Shown piece by piece: positions 8,527-17,177 of a stretch of DNA of 64,000 nucleotides; position 1 is the stretch's first letter; each line of letters begins with the position of its first letter. The DNA is taken from NCBI RefSeq assembly GCF_021390935.1, contig NZ_JAJPUI010000005.1, positions 1 to 64,000 on the forward strand. Direction: 5' to 3'. Below the pieces are notes generated by a model. It worked only from the letters and a program-made list of their open reading frames with translations. It searched no databases and was not told the origin of the DNA. The position numbers and the translations under genes were made by a program. Source of the DNA: Streptomyces sp. CC228A (GTDB taxonomy: Bacteria; Actinomycetota; Actinomycetes; Streptomycetales; Streptomycetaceae).

Positions 8527-8713
8527 GTGGCGCAAGTCCAGCTACAGCGGCGGTAGTGGGGGGAACTGCCTCGAAGTCGCCGACGACCACCCCGGCTTGG
8601 TCCCCGTCCGGGACTCCAAGGCACCGGAGCGCCCGGAGCTCGTGTTCCGGGCGGACTCCTGGAGCGCCTTCGTGGCGCATGTGAAAGCGGCCTGGCGTCC
8701 GGCCTGCGGATGA
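8507..8713 (+). CDS. DUF397 protein, first copy
   Basis: 68 residues beginning METSSFEWRKSSYSGGSGG with the DUF397 signature NCLEVAD...VPVRDSK and a C-terminal FVAHVKAA. The start lies inside the end of the regulator gene. The native stop after HVKAA has been lost, so the product runs on for WRPACG until TGA. The extension is an effect of the tandem duplication. It is probably a small partner or antagonist of the XRE protein. Confidence 0.88.
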   Translation: METSSFEWRKSSYSGGSGGNCLEVADDHPGLVPVRDSKAPERPELVFRADSWSAFVAHVKAAWRPACG

Positions 8714-8907
8714 CGCCCATGGAGACCAGCAGCTTCGAGTGGCGCAAGTCCAGCTACAGCGGAGGTAGCGGAGGCGACTGCCTCGAAGTCGCCGACGGCT
8801 ACCCCGGCTTGGTCCCCGTCCGGGACTCCAAGGCACCGGAGCGCCCGGAGCTCGTGTTCCGGGCGGGCCCCTGGAGCGCCTTCGTGGCGCACGTGAAAGC
8901 GGCCTGA
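8710..8907 (+). CDS. DUF397 protein, second copy
   Basis: 65 residues if the ATG overlapping the previous stop (ATGA at 8710) is used, or 62 from METSSFEWRK at 8719, which matches the first copy. The sequence is nearly identical to the first copy except for N-to-D and DH-to-GY changes after GGSGG and before PGLVPV, and it ends at the ordinary HVKAA stop. Translation is probably coupled to the first copy. Confidence 0.85.
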   Translation: MTPMETSSFEWRKSSYSGGSGGDCLEVADGYPGLVPVRDSKAPERPELVFRAGPWSAFVAHVKAA

Positions 8908-9266
8908 CACTCCGAAGGCGTCCCCCGGCTCCGCCTCAGGCAGGAACCGCATGCGCCACCCGCCACCGGCACCGGTACGCACGTCGCGATCTTCGGTTTC
9001 TGGCGCTGAAGCCCCTGCTCAGCGCCCGGGTCTCAAGCCCCGAGACGCGAGCGCTCTTAACAGTGGAATGGTTCATGGGTCAGGTGAAGCCCACCCACCC
9101 GCCCGAACTGGTGACCGTACGCAAGCGATTTGCCACGGTCAGTTGCCAAGGGCTAGCGTGCGCGGTGTCCGACCACCCGACTGATGACACAAGTCGGCCC
9201 CCACGGTGCCTGCAACGCGCCGAAGGGGCCTGACCGATCAGATCGAGAAAAGAAAGTTTCCGATCG
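8908..9266. other. Intergenic with one doubtful 52-codon ORF
   Basis: 359 bp. An open frame 9075-9233 (starts MGQVKPTHPPELVTVRKRFA) has no ribosome-binding site or known domain and is not called. The AT-richer stretch 9230-9266 is probably the promoter and leader of the next gene. Confidence 0.5.
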
Positions 9267-10162
9267 ATGGCTGACAGTCACCCTAGTGCGACCCCGCACC
9301 CGCGCGCCAACCCCGGTTACGGCAAGCGGACCGCCCCCGCCCAACACCCCCGCTCCGAGAACGACTTCAAGCACCTCGTCCCGCGCGACGCGGCCATCGC
9401 CGGTTACATCGACCGGCTCGACGACGGCGCCGACATCTCCATCAAGACCCTCGCCCAGGTCCTCCCGTACGGGCAGCGCGCCGTCGCCACGTCCCTGGGC
9501 CGCATCAGCAGGGCGGGCCACCTGCGGCGCGGCGGCGAGCAGGTGGAGTCCCCGGACGGCGGCCAGCTGTGGGTCACCCGCACCTGGTGGTCGCGCACCC
9601 CGCGCGACGACGCCTGGTGGACGGCCTTCCGCAACGGCGACGTGCCGGAGGAGCGCGTGAGGGCCACCCGCTCGCGCGCCCACATCCTGCTGGCCGCGCT
9701 CGGCCGCGAGGCGCCCGTGCTGTCGCTGTCGGCGGGCGAGTGCACCGCCATGGTGCCGCTGGTGGAGGAGTGGTTCGTGCGCGGCGCCACCGAGCAGCAG
9801 GTGCTGCACGCCCTCACGACCGGGCTGCCGACCCCCGTGCACCACCCTGCGGGGCTCGTCCGCAGGCGCCTGGTCGACAAGGTGCCGCCCCCGCCGCCGT
9901 TCGCCCCGCCGCCGTCCGCCCGCCGCACCGCCCGCAGACTGGAGTGCTCCACTTGCGGGCGGCCCGTACCCGCCGAACTCCTGCGGGAGGGCGACTGTCC
10001 CGCCTGCCGGGGCGAGGCCGCCCCCACCCCCGCCCGTCGCCCCTCGACCCGGCCCAGGTCCGCGCCCGCGCCGCGGAAGCCCGCGCGGCAGCGGCACGCG
10101 CGGCGGAAGCCCGCGCGGCGGCCGTCGGCCTACCGGCGCCTGAAGGGAGCACCAGGACGTGA
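9267..10162 (+). pseudogene. MarR/winged-helix-like regulator, frameshifted near its end
   Basis: The first about 255 codons are intact: a Ser/Pro-rich start, a helical winged-helix-like region (RDAAIAGYIDRLDDGADISI, SLGRISRAGHLRRGGEQVES) and a C-terminal zinc-ribbon-like CSTCGRPVP...CPACRG. At the C5 run 10027-10031 one C appears to be missing. Restoring it continues the protein in the neighbouring frame as PSPLDPAQVRARAAEARAAA and closes at TGA 10162 with a coiled-coil-like Ala/Arg tail. Without correction the open frame runs on to 10496, overlapping the next gene, which is implausible. Similar proteins sit next to groEL2 in other Streptomyces and are labelled MarR-family; DNA binding is inferred only. 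Confidence 0.75.
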
Positions 10163-10407
10163 CGGCGGCGACGCGGGCCTTCCGCGCCGCCTCGGAGCCG
10201 TGCCGCGCGGGCCTTCAGCACCCCGGTCGACAGCCGTGCCGCGCCCTGTGGGCTCCGTGCGACGCCGGTCCTTCGCGGCCCTTCCGCGGGCCTTCCGCGG
10301 CCCCTCGGAGGCCGTGCCGCGTGGCGGGGTGCTCGGGCCGGGACGCCCGAGGGCGGCGCCCCGGAAGGTTCCGGTGCGCCGCCCTCGTACGGGTACGACA
10401 GGTGCCG

Positions 10408-11859
10408 TCAGCCCACGCGCTCGCGGACCAGGACGGCGGCCGGGCGGGTGTCCCAGCACTCGACGTTCACCAGGTCCGGCATGCGGTCCTTGGTGAACAC
10501 CGGGTCCAGACCGGCCCGCCGCTGCTTCTGGTAGTCGTCCATCAGGCGGAAGGCGATCACGGACAGGGGGACGATCGCCGCGAGGTTGATCAGCGCCATG
10601 AGGCCCATGAAGACGTCCGCGAGGTTCCACACCACGCTGACCGTGCCCAGCGCGCCGAGGAAGACGGTCGCCAGCACCAGCACGCGGTACGCGGGCAGCA
10701 CCCAGCGCTTGTCCGTCATGTACTCGATGTTCGACTCGCCGTAGTAGTAGTTCCCGATCAGCGTCGAGAAGCACAGCATGAAGACGACCGCCGTGAGGAC
10801 GTGGCCCGCCCAGCCGCCCAGCGCGGACTGGAGCGCGGACTGCGTCAGGTCGGCGCCCTGGCGGCCCGCCAGCGCCGGGTTGGTCGTCAGGATGATGAAC
10901 GCCGTCATCGAGCAGATCAGCAGCGTGTCGAAGAAGACGCCCAGCGCCTGCACCAGGCCCTGCTTGACCGGGTGGGACACCTCCGCCGTGGCGCCCGCGT
11001 TGGGCGCGGAGCCCAGGCCCGCCTCGTTCGAGAACATGCCGCGCCGGATGCCGTTCTGGATCGCCGCGCCGACCGCGCCGCCCGCCACCTCGCGGAAGCC
11101 GAACGCGCCGCCGACGATGTCCGCGAAGACCCGCGGGATGTCGCTGACGTTGAGCAGCACGACCGCCGCGCCCAGCACGAGGTAGACGATCGCCATCACG
11201 GGGACCAGCCACTGCGTGACCGAGGCGATGCGGTGGATGCCGCCGAAGATGACCAGGCCCAGCAGGAGCGCGACGCCCGCGCCCACGGCCGGGGCGAACC
11301 ACTCGGAGTCCGCGCCGCCCAGCGAGCCGCCCGCGACCGCGGTGATCGTGTTGGACTGCACGGCGTTGAAGACGAAACCGAAGGTCACGGTGATCGTCAC
11401 CGCGAAGAGGAGGCCCAGCCACGGCTTCCCGAGCGCGCGCCGCATGTAGTACGCCGGGCCGCCGCGGTACGTGCCGCCCTCGCCCCGCACCTTGTACAGC
11501 TGCGCCAGCGTCGACTCGACGAACGCGGACGCGGCGCCGACCAGCGCCATGACCCACATCCAGAAGACGGCGCCCGCGCCGCCCAGCGTGATGGCGCCCG
11601 CGACACCCGCGATGTTGCCGGTGCCGACGCGGGCCGCGGCCGAGACGGTGAAGGCGGCGAAGGAGGAGACCGGCTTGGCGCCGCCCTCGGCCGTCGGCGC
11701 GGGCTCCCTCACCACCCGGAACATCTCCGGCAGCAGCCGCAGCTGCACGCCCTTGGACCGCAGGGTGAACCAGAGTCCCGCGAGCACGACGACGGGAATG
11801 AGCAGGTACGTCCAGAAAACGTCGTTGATGTCGACGATCAGGGAGTCGAGGCTGTCCAC
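10408..11859 (-). CDS. Alanine/glycine:cation symporter (AGCS family)
   Basis: The GTG at 11859 is chosen because AAGGAAG lies just upstream; a longer frame to 11934 lacks this. 483 residues with about ten membrane segments and the AGCS signatures SAAARVGTGNIAGVAGAI, GGPAYYMRRALGK, FSNEAGLGSAPNA and the C-terminal NYYYGESNIEYM. These proteins import small neutral amino acids with Na+ or H+. Transcribed alone toward the regulator at 9267; the 245-bp convergent gap holds no gene. Confidence 0.93.
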   Translation of the reverse strand: MDSLDSLIVDINDVFWTYLLIPVVVLAGLWFTLRSKGVQLRLLPEMFRVVREPAPTAEGGAKPVSSFAAFTVSAAARVGTGNIAGVAGAITLGGAGAVFWMWVMALVGAASAFVESTLAQLYKVRGEGGTYRGGPAYYMRRALGKPWLGLLFAVTITVTFGFVFNAVQSNTITAVAGGSLGGADSEWFAPAVGAGVALLLGLVIFGGIHRIASVTQWLVPVMAIVYLVLGAAVVLLNVSDIPRVFADIVGGAFGFREVAGGAVGAAIQNGIRRGMFSNEAGLGSAPNAGATAEVSHPVKQGLVQALGVFFDTLLICSMTAFIILTTNPALAGRQGADLTQSALQSALGGWAGHVLTAVVFMLCFSTLIGNYYYGESNIEYMTDKRWVLPAYRVLVLATVFLGALGTVSVVWNLADVFMGLMALINLAAIVPLSVIAFRLMDDYQKQRRAGLDPVFTKDRMPDLVNVECWDTRPAAVLVRERVG

Positions 11860-12041
11860 GTGCTTCCTTGTGGGGGGACTACGGGGGAGCGGCGCTCGGG
11901 CATGGGTGGCCCAGGGCCCGGGACATCCTGACATACGGCGGTCAACCAGGCATTACGTAAAAAGTCACACGTGAGGCGTGTCGGAACGGGGTAGGAGCAA
12001 CCGCCGCCCCCACCGCACCGCACCGCGCCCCGGACGCGCCC

Positions 12042-12077
12042 GAGGGCGGCACCTTCCTGGAGGAAGGTGCCGCCCTC
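12042..12077 (-). terminator. groEL terminator
   Basis: A perfect 17-bp inverted repeat (12042-12058 with 12061-12077) lies 29 bp after the groEL stop. Confidence 0.9.
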
Positions 12078-12105
12078 GGTCAAGGACGGGTCCGATCCGC
12101 GGGGA

Positions 12106-13728
12106 TCAGAAGTCCATGTCACCGCCCGGCATGCCGCCCGGCGCGCCCGCGGCGGCCTTCTCCGGCTTGTCGGCGACGACGGCCTCGGTGGTGAGGAACA
12201 GGCCCGCGATGGACGCGGCGTTCTGCAGCGCGGAGCGCGTCACCTTGGCCGGGTCGATGATGCCCTCGGCGATAAGGTCGACGTACTCACCGGTCGCGGC
12301 GTTCAGGCCGTGACCCGGGGTGAGGTTGCGGACCTTCTCCACCACGACGCCGCCCTCAAGGCCGGCGTTGACGGCGATCTGCGTCAGCGGGGCAGCCAGG
12401 GCCTTGCGGACGATCTCGGCACCGGTGGCCTCGTCGCCGTCCAGCTCCAGCTTCTCGAAGACGCTGCCGGCCTGGAGCAGGGCCACGCCACCACCGGCGA
12501 CGATGCCCTCCTCGACGGCGGCCTTGGCGTTGCGCACCGCGTCCTCGATGCGGTGCTTGCGCTCCTTGAGCTCCACCTCGGTGGCGGCACCGGCCTTGAT
12601 GACGGCCACGCCGCCGGCCAGCTTCGCCAGACGCTCCTGGAGCTTCTCGCGGTCGTAGTCCGAGTCCGAGTTCTCGATCTCGGCGCGGATCTGGTTGACG
12701 CGGCCCTGGACCTGGTCGCTGTCACCGGCACCGTCGACGATCGTGGTCTCGTCCTTGGTGATGACGACCTTGCGGGCGCGGCCCAGCAGGTCCAGACCGG
12801 CGTTCTCCAGCTTGAGGCCGACCTCCTCGGAGATGACCTGGCCACCGGTGAGGATGGCGATGTCGCCGAGCATGGCCTTGCGGCGGTCGCCGAAGCCCGG
12901 GGCCTTGACGGCGACGGACTTGAAGGTGCCGCGGATCTTGTTCACGACCAGCGTGGACAGGGCCTCGCCCTCGACGTCCTCGGCGATGATCAGCAGCGGC
13001 TTGCCCGACTGCATGACCTTCTCCAGCAGCGGAAGGAGGTCCTTCACCGCGGAGACCTTGGAGTTGACGATGAGGATGTAGGGGTCCTCGAGGACCGCCT
13101 CCATGCGCTCCATGTCGGTCGCGAAGTACGCCGAGATGTAGCCCTTGTCGAAGCGCATGCCCTCGGTGAGCTCAAGCTCCAGACCGAAGGTGTTGCTCTC
13201 CTCGACGGTGATGACGCCTTCCTTGCCGACCTTGTCCATGGCCTCGGCGATGAGCTCGCCGATCTGGGTGTCGGCGGCGGAGATGGACGCGGTGGAGGCG
13301 ATCTGCTCCTTGGTCTCGACGTCCTTCGCCTGCTCCAGCAGCGCACCGGAGACGGCCTCGACGGCCTTCTCGATGCCGCGCTTCAGAGCCATCGGGTTGG
13401 CGCCGGCGGCGACGTTGCGCAGACCCTCGCGGACGAGAGCCTGGGCCAGGACGGTCGCGGTGGTCGTACCGTCACCGGCGACGTCGTCCGTCTTCTTCGC
13501 GACCTCCTTGACGAGCTCGGCGCCGATCTTCTCGTACGGGTCCTCGAGCTCGATCTCCTTGGCGATGGAGACACCGTCGTTGGTGATCGTGGGGGCGCCC
13601 CACTTCTTCTCAAGGACGACGTTGCGGCCCTTGGGGCCCAGGGTCACCTTGACGGCGTCGGCGAGCTGGTTCATCCCGCGCTCAAGGCCGCGCCGGGCCT
13701 CCTCGTCGAACGCGATGATCTTGGCCAT
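12106..13728 (-). CDS. groEL2: Chaperonin GroEL (groES-less copy)
   Basis: 540 residues from MAKIIAFDEEARRGLERGMN to the GGMPGGDMDF tail, the standard GroEL length. It shows the ATP-binding block VTLGPKGRNVVLEKKWGAP, the GDGTTTATVLA loop and the hinge GGGVALLQAG. GroEL forms the cytoplasmic folding double ring. No groES is adjacent, matching the second chaperonin gene that actinomycetes carry apart from the groES-groEL1 operon; the Gly/Met tail also fits this type. The upstream region has two CIRCE operators for HrcA. A longer frame extends to 13935 but crosses the operator region and is not used. Confidence 0.97.
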   Translation of the reverse strand: MAKIIAFDEEARRGLERGMNQLADAVKVTLGPKGRNVVLEKKWGAPTITNDGVSIAKEIELEDPYEKIGAELVKEVAKKTDDVAGDGTTTATVLAQALVREGLRNVAAGANPMALKRGIEKAVEAVSGALLEQAKDVETKEQIASTASISAADTQIGELIAEAMDKVGKEGVITVEESNTFGLELELTEGMRFDKGYISAYFATDMERMEAVLEDPYILIVNSKVSAVKDLLPLLEKVMQSGKPLLIIAEDVEGEALSTLVVNKIRGTFKSVAVKAPGFGDRRKAMLGDIAILTGGQVISEEVGLKLENAGLDLLGRARKVVITKDETTIVDGAGDSDQVQGRVNQIRAEIENSDSDYDREKLQERLAKLAGGVAVIKAGAATEVELKERKHRIEDAVRNAKAAVEEGIVAGGGVALLQAGSVFEKLELDGDEATGAEIVRKALAAPLTQIAVNAGLEGGVVVEKVRNLTPGHGLNAATGEYVDLIAEGIIDPAKVTRSALQNAASIAGLFLTTEAVVADKPEKAAAGAPGGMPGGDMDF

Positions 13729-13892
13729 GTGAAGTGGTCCTCCCGGACTTATGGGGTCTCCCCTGCTCGAACGCAGTTGAGAGCTTGGGGAAGGATTGCC
13801 TCGGACCGCGCTGGTGCCCGCGACGGACGGCCTGCGCACCGGGTGGTTCCCTGCTCCACCCGGTCTGCGGGCCTCACCGACGAGGTCCTTCG

Positions 13893-13955
13893 TTGTCACT
13901 CTCGCTCGTAGAGTGCTAACGCCAATGATTAGCACTCGGCCTATGAGAGTGCAAG
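13893..13955 (-). promoter_or_regulatory. groEL promoter with two CIRCE operators
   Basis: CIRCE has the form TTAGCACTC-N9-GAGTGCTAA. Two versions are visible: 13893-13919 (TTGTCACTC-N9-GAGTGCTAA) and 13929-13955 (TTAGCACTC-N9-GAGTGCAAG). On the minus strand a promoter TTGCAC (13949-13954) - 17 bp - TAATCA (13926-13931) overlaps the upstream operator, while the other covers the early transcribed region. HrcA repression relieved by heat shock is the established mechanism. Confidence 0.92.
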
Positions 13956-14540
13956 CGCCTCACGCCGAGACAGGGCCTTCGGACCACTCCGCCACCGCGC
14001 CCCGCAGGGCCGTTCCGCCCCTCTGACCGCCTCCCGGGCGCCCCTGCGGCGGCGGCCGGCGGTCCACCGGCCCCGCGGCCCCACCAGGCGCCCCGGCCGG
14101 CCCCGTTGGGGCCACGCCGCACCGCCTGCGGCCCGCCGGCCCTGTTCGCCGACCGACGCCTCCGCCCCGGCCCGGCGACGGCCGCTCCCACGCCTCCGGC
14201 ACGGGCCCGGACACCTCCGGCGGCAGACCGCCCCAGCCCGACCCCGGCCCCCGGGCAGAGCCCCGACACCCCCGCACTCCGCGCCCATCCCGCACCCGCC
14301 GCCCGACACCCCGGCTCCGCACCCCGACCCGGCACCCGGGACCCGGGACCCGGCACCCGGCACCCGGCACCCGGCACCCGGCACCCGGCACCCGGCACCC
14401 GGCAGGATCGTGTGCCGCCCGCAGGGCCCCGCACGGCCGGCCGCCGACCAGGGCCGGCCGCGGGGCCCGACCGTCGCCCTCAGGGCCCCGCACGGCCGAC
14501 CGCCGACCACAGGGCCGGCCGCGGGGGCGCCGGGCATGAC
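13956..14540. other. Low-complexity intergenic region between groEL and csp
   Basis: About 585 bp of C-rich DNA with no credible gene. It holds the heptamer array at 14328-14405 and an imperfect direct repeat of about 48 bp (14419-14468 and 14481-14528). Confidence 0.7.
14328..14405. repeat. Heptamer tandem array (ACCCGGC)n
   Basis: About ten consecutive 7-bp units, the first ones varying as ACCCGGG. Because 7 is not a multiple of 3, all frames stay open here, which creates spurious ORFs. Confidence 0.9.
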
Positions 14541-14575
14541 GGAGGGCTCGGCTCCACGTGGGAGCCGAGCCCTCC
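14541..14575 (-). terminator. Terminator of the cold-shock gene
   Basis: A perfect 15-bp stem (14541-14555 with 14561-14575) with a 5-base loop, 32 bp after the csp stop. Confidence 0.88.
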
Positions 14576-14607
14576 GCTCGATTCTGGTCGGCCGAAACGC
14601 GTTGCGG

Positions 14608-14811
14608 TCAGGCCGTGAGCTTGACCATGTCAGCCTGCGGCCCCTTCTGGCCCTGCGAGATCTCGAACTCGACCCGCTGACCCTCCTCCAGGGTGCGGTA
14701 GCCATCCATCTGGATCGCGCTGTAGTGCACGAATACATCCGCACCACCGTCGACCGCGATGAAGCCGTACCCCTTCTCCGCGTTGAACCACTTGACGGTG
14801 CCCTGAGCCAT
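14608..14811 (-). CDS. Cold-shock protein (CspA family)
   Basis: 67 residues: MAQGTVKWFNAEKGYGFIAV (RNP1 KGYGFI), then DVFVHYSAIQ (RNP2 VFVHY) and EFEISQGQKGPQA. A single OB-fold that binds single-stranded RNA/DNA and melts mRNA structure. The start is the only one consistent with the family. Upstream lies a leader of about 100 nt, typical for csp genes. Streptomyces carry several such genes; this one neighbours groEL2. Confidence 0.96.
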   Translation of the reverse strand: MAQGTVKWFNAEKGYGFIAVDGGADVFVHYSAIQMDGYRTLEEGQRVEFEISQGQKGPQADMVKLTA

Positions 14812-14922
14812 GCCTAACTCCCCTATTACTGGCCCTTGCACAGGACCGCACTTCGCGGACCCGGGTCAGACCTCGCTCACCGACAGGAGTGAGCGTGCGC
14901 CGGAACGCGTCGACCGCGGCTG

Positions 14923-14950
14923 AATGTATCTGCCCAACTGCCCTCTGCAA
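14923..14950 (-). promoter_or_regulatory. Candidate csp promoter and structured leader
   Basis: On the minus strand TTGCAG (14945-14950) - 16 bp - TACATT (14923-14928). The predicted leader contains a 7-bp hairpin CGCTCAC/GTGAGCG around 14875-14896. Inferred from consensus only. Confidence 0.5.
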
Positions 14951-15169
14951 CAGGTCAATCGGACGAGAATTCCGAGCACCAGTGATCGGAAAAGGTGGCT
15001 GAAATGACAACAAGCCAGGGCAAGTCGGGCCGGTCAAAGCGCGCAAAAGCCGCATCACGCGAAGGCATTTTGGCTTCATCTTGTCGTGCTCGGGCGCATT
15101 CACATATGCGCGTGGCACAGGCGGCGACGGGGGCTTCCCCAACTCTATCGCGCCTAACCATGCAGAATT

Positions 15170-15196
15170 GCCCCCTCCGCTTTTTGCGGAGGGGGC
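15170..15196 (-). terminator. Terminator of thrC-moaD operon
   Basis: An 11-bp perfect stem (15170-15180 with 15186-15196) with a five-T loop, 32 bp beyond the MoaD-like gene. The rest of the region 14951-15228 is AT-richer than average and holds no supported gene. Confidence 0.85.
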
Positions 15197-15228
15197 GTGG
15201 CGGGGTACTGCGGAGGGCCGTCCTGCGG

Positions 15229-15507
15229 TCAGCAGCCGCCGGCGACGGCCGGGATGATGGAGACGCCGGCACCGTCCGGGGTGGCGGTCGCCAGGCCGCC
15301 CTCGAAGCGCACGTCGTCGTCGTTGACGTAGACGTTCACGAAGCGCCGCAGCTGGCCCTGGTCGTCCAGCACGCGGGCGGCGATGCCCGGGTGGTTCTGC
15401 TCCAGGGACTGGATGACCTCGGCGAGGGTGCCGCCCTCGGCGGGCACCTCGGCCTGGCCGCCGGTGTAGGTGCGCAGGATGGTGGGGATGCGGACGTTGA
15501 CGCTCAT
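15229..15507 (-). CDS. MoaD/ThiS-family sulfur-carrier protein (CysO-like)
   Basis: 92 residues, beta-grasp fold: MSVNVRIPTILRTYTGGQAE, then LAEVIQSLEQNHPGIAARVL and RFVNVYVNDDDVRF. The C-terminus is SIIPAVAGGC: the expected Gly-Gly is followed by one Cys instead of ending the chain. Carriers of this type are adenylated and thiocarboxylated at the second Gly, so the extra residue would need removal, probably by a JAMM/Mec-type protease (inference from QbsE/CysO systems). It lies 37 bp after thrC in the same operon. CysO-type proteins feed sulfur into a cysteine pathway. Confidence 0.88.
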   Translation of the reverse strand: MSVNVRIPTILRTYTGGQAEVPAEGGTLAEVIQSLEQNHPGIAARVLDDQGQLRRFVNVYVNDDDVRFEGGLATATPDGAGVSIIPAVAGGC

Positions 15508-15544
15508 GTGCGGGTCTCCGGGGGTGCTCAGGTGGGCGGGGTGC

Positions 15545-16858
15545 TCAGTGGGCCAGACCGGCGGCGCGGAACGCGTCCAGGCTGGGGCGGATCGTGGCGG
15601 TCGGACCGGTGGACGGGGAGACCGCGTCGAGGGTCTTGAGGCCGTCGCCCGTGTTGAGGACGACGGTGGTGAGGGCGGGGTCGAGGACGCCGTTCTCGAT
15701 CAGCTTGCGCGTCACGCCGACCGTCACGCCGCCGGCCGTCTCGGCGAAGATGCCCTCGGTGCGGGCCAGCAGCTTGATCGCGTCGACGACCTGCTCGTCG
15801 TTCACGTCCTCCACGGCGCCGCCGGTGCGGCGGGCGATGTCGAGGACGTACGGGCCGTCGGCCGGGTTGCCGATGGCCAGCGACTTGGCGATGGTGTCCG
15901 GCTTCTGGGGCCGTACGACGTCGTGGCCGGCCTTGAAGGCGGCGGAGACCGGGGAGCAGCCCTCGGCCTGGGCGCCGAAGATCTTGTAGGGGCGGTCCTC
16001 GACGAGGCCCAGCTTGATCAGCTCCTGGAGCCCCTTGTCGATCTTGGTGAGCTGGGAGCCGGAGGCGATGGGGACGACGATCTGGTCGGGGAGGCGCCAG
16101 CCGAGCTGCTCGCAGATCTCGTACGCGAGGGTCTTGGAGCCCTCGGCGTAGTACGGGCGGAGGTTGACGTTGACGAAGCCCCAGCCCTCGCCGATCGGGT
16201 CGCCGATGAGTTCGCTGCAGAAGCGGTTGACGTCGTCGTAGGTGCCCTCGATGCCGACGAGGTCGCCGCCGTAGACGGCGGCCATGACGACCTTGCCCTG
16301 CTCCAGGTCGTGCGGGATGAACACGCAGGAGCGGAAGCCGGCGCGGGCGGCCGCGGCGCCCACGGCGCCGGCGAGGTTGCCGGTGGAGGAGCAGGACAGG
16401 GTGGTGAAGCCGAAGGCGCGGGCGGCCTCCAGGGCCTGGGCGACCACGCGGTCCTTGAAGGAGTGGGTGGGGTTGCCGGAGTCGTCCTTGACGAACAGGC
16501 CGCCGGTCACGCCCAGTTCGCGGGCGAGGTTGTCGGCCTTGACGAGCTTGGTCCAGCCGGGGTTGAGGTTCGGCTTGTCGGCGACGTCGGCCGGGACGGG
16601 CAGCAGCGGGGCGTAGCGCCAGATGTTGGCGGGGCCGGCCTCGATCTGCTTGCGCAGGCGCTCCGGGTCACCGGTCGGCAGGTCGTAGGCCACTTCGAGG
16701 GGGCCGAAACACTGCTCGCAGGCGAAGATCGGGCCGAGGGCGAAGCGCTCGCCGCACTCGCGGCAGGAGAGGCCGGCGGCGGGCCCGAGGTCGACGGAGG
16801 CGGCACCGGAAGCGGCGGCGGAGGTGCTGGTGGTGGGTGCGTCGGTCTGCACAGCCAT
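15545..16858 (-). CDS. thrC: Threonine synthase
   Basis: 437 residues. A short N-terminal zinc-ribbon-like CRECGERF...CEQCFGPLEV is followed by the PLP fold type II core: the PLP Lys in THSFKDRVVAQ, SCSSTGNLAGAVGAAAA for the phosphate loop and NTGDGLKTLDA near the end. It converts O-phosphohomoserine to threonine in the cytoplasm. O-phosphohomoserine is the branch point toward methionine, which gives sense to the SAM riboswitch just upstream. First gene of an operon with the MoaD-like carrier. Confidence 0.96.
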   Translation of the reverse strand: MAVQTDAPTTSTSAAASGAASVDLGPAAGLSCRECGERFALGPIFACEQCFGPLEVAYDLPTGDPERLRKQIEAGPANIWRYAPLLPVPADVADKPNLNPGWTKLVKADNLARELGVTGGLFVKDDSGNPTHSFKDRVVAQALEAARAFGFTTLSCSSTGNLAGAVGAAAARAGFRSCVFIPHDLEQGKVVMAAVYGGDLVGIEGTYDDVNRFCSELIGDPIGEGWGFVNVNLRPYYAEGSKTLAYEICEQLGWRLPDQIVVPIASGSQLTKIDKGLQELIKLGLVEDRPYKIFGAQAEGCSPVSAAFKAGHDVVRPQKPDTIAKSLAIGNPADGPYVLDIARRTGGAVEDVNDEQVVDAIKLLARTEGIFAETAGGVTVGVTRKLIENGVLDPALTTVVLNTGDGLKTLDAVSPSTGPTATIRPSLDAFRAAGLAH

Positions 16859-16878
16859 GGGAGGCGAGGCCCTTTCTC

Positions 16879-17016
16879 CTCATCTTTCTCACTGGCGCGT
16901 TTCGCCATGAGACGGATTTGGCACCTTCCCTAGCCGTGGCCTCGCGGGGTGCGAGCTGACGGCTGGAGGGTTGCCGGGGCTTCATCGGGCCGTATCCCTC
17001 TGCCCCTCTGGATGAG
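16879..17016 (-). ncRNA. SAM-I (S-box) riboswitch in the thrC leader
   Basis: Minus strand. P1 is formed by CUCAUC (17016-17011) and GAUGAG (16884-16879). Inside are the invariant S-box blocks: GAUGAAGCCCCGGCAACC, AAGGUGCCAAAUCC and the J4/1-type GCGAAA...GAAAGAUGAG end. The 3' strand of P1 runs directly into AGGAG, about 17 bases before the thrC start, so ligand binding could control translation; no terminator stem is evident between P1 and the ATG. SAM binding is established for the class; repression of thrC by SAM is inferred. Confidence 0.93.
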
Positions 17017-17177
17017 CGGTGTGAAGTTGTCGGCGCGGGACACGGTGGCCGGGGCGGACCCGGCATGCGGGCGTCCTGCGCGTTGTTCAAGACTGTAACC
17101 GAAGGGGTGGATGCCTGAGATAGGCGTCCGACTCGCGAGATGGATCACAACGCGGTCCGGACGGCCGAGGACGAGGA

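Larger units (their letters stand above)
8507..8907 (+). repeat. Tandem duplication of a DUF397 gene (about 212-bp unit)
   Basis: 8507-8718 and 8719-8907 are direct repeats with only scattered differences. Unit one lacks the stop codon present in unit two. Confidence 0.9.

Noticed and set aside
9075..9233. 52-codon ORF MGQVKPTHPPELVTVRKRFA...
   Set aside because: No ribosome-binding site, leaderless promoter or recognisable family.
14328..14405. CRISPR-like array
   Set aside because: Simple 7-bp tandem repeat without spacers and no cas genes nearby.
13941..14747. Minus-strand ORFs over the heptamer array
   Set aside because: All frames stay open because of the 7-bp repeat; products are repetitive and lack start signals.
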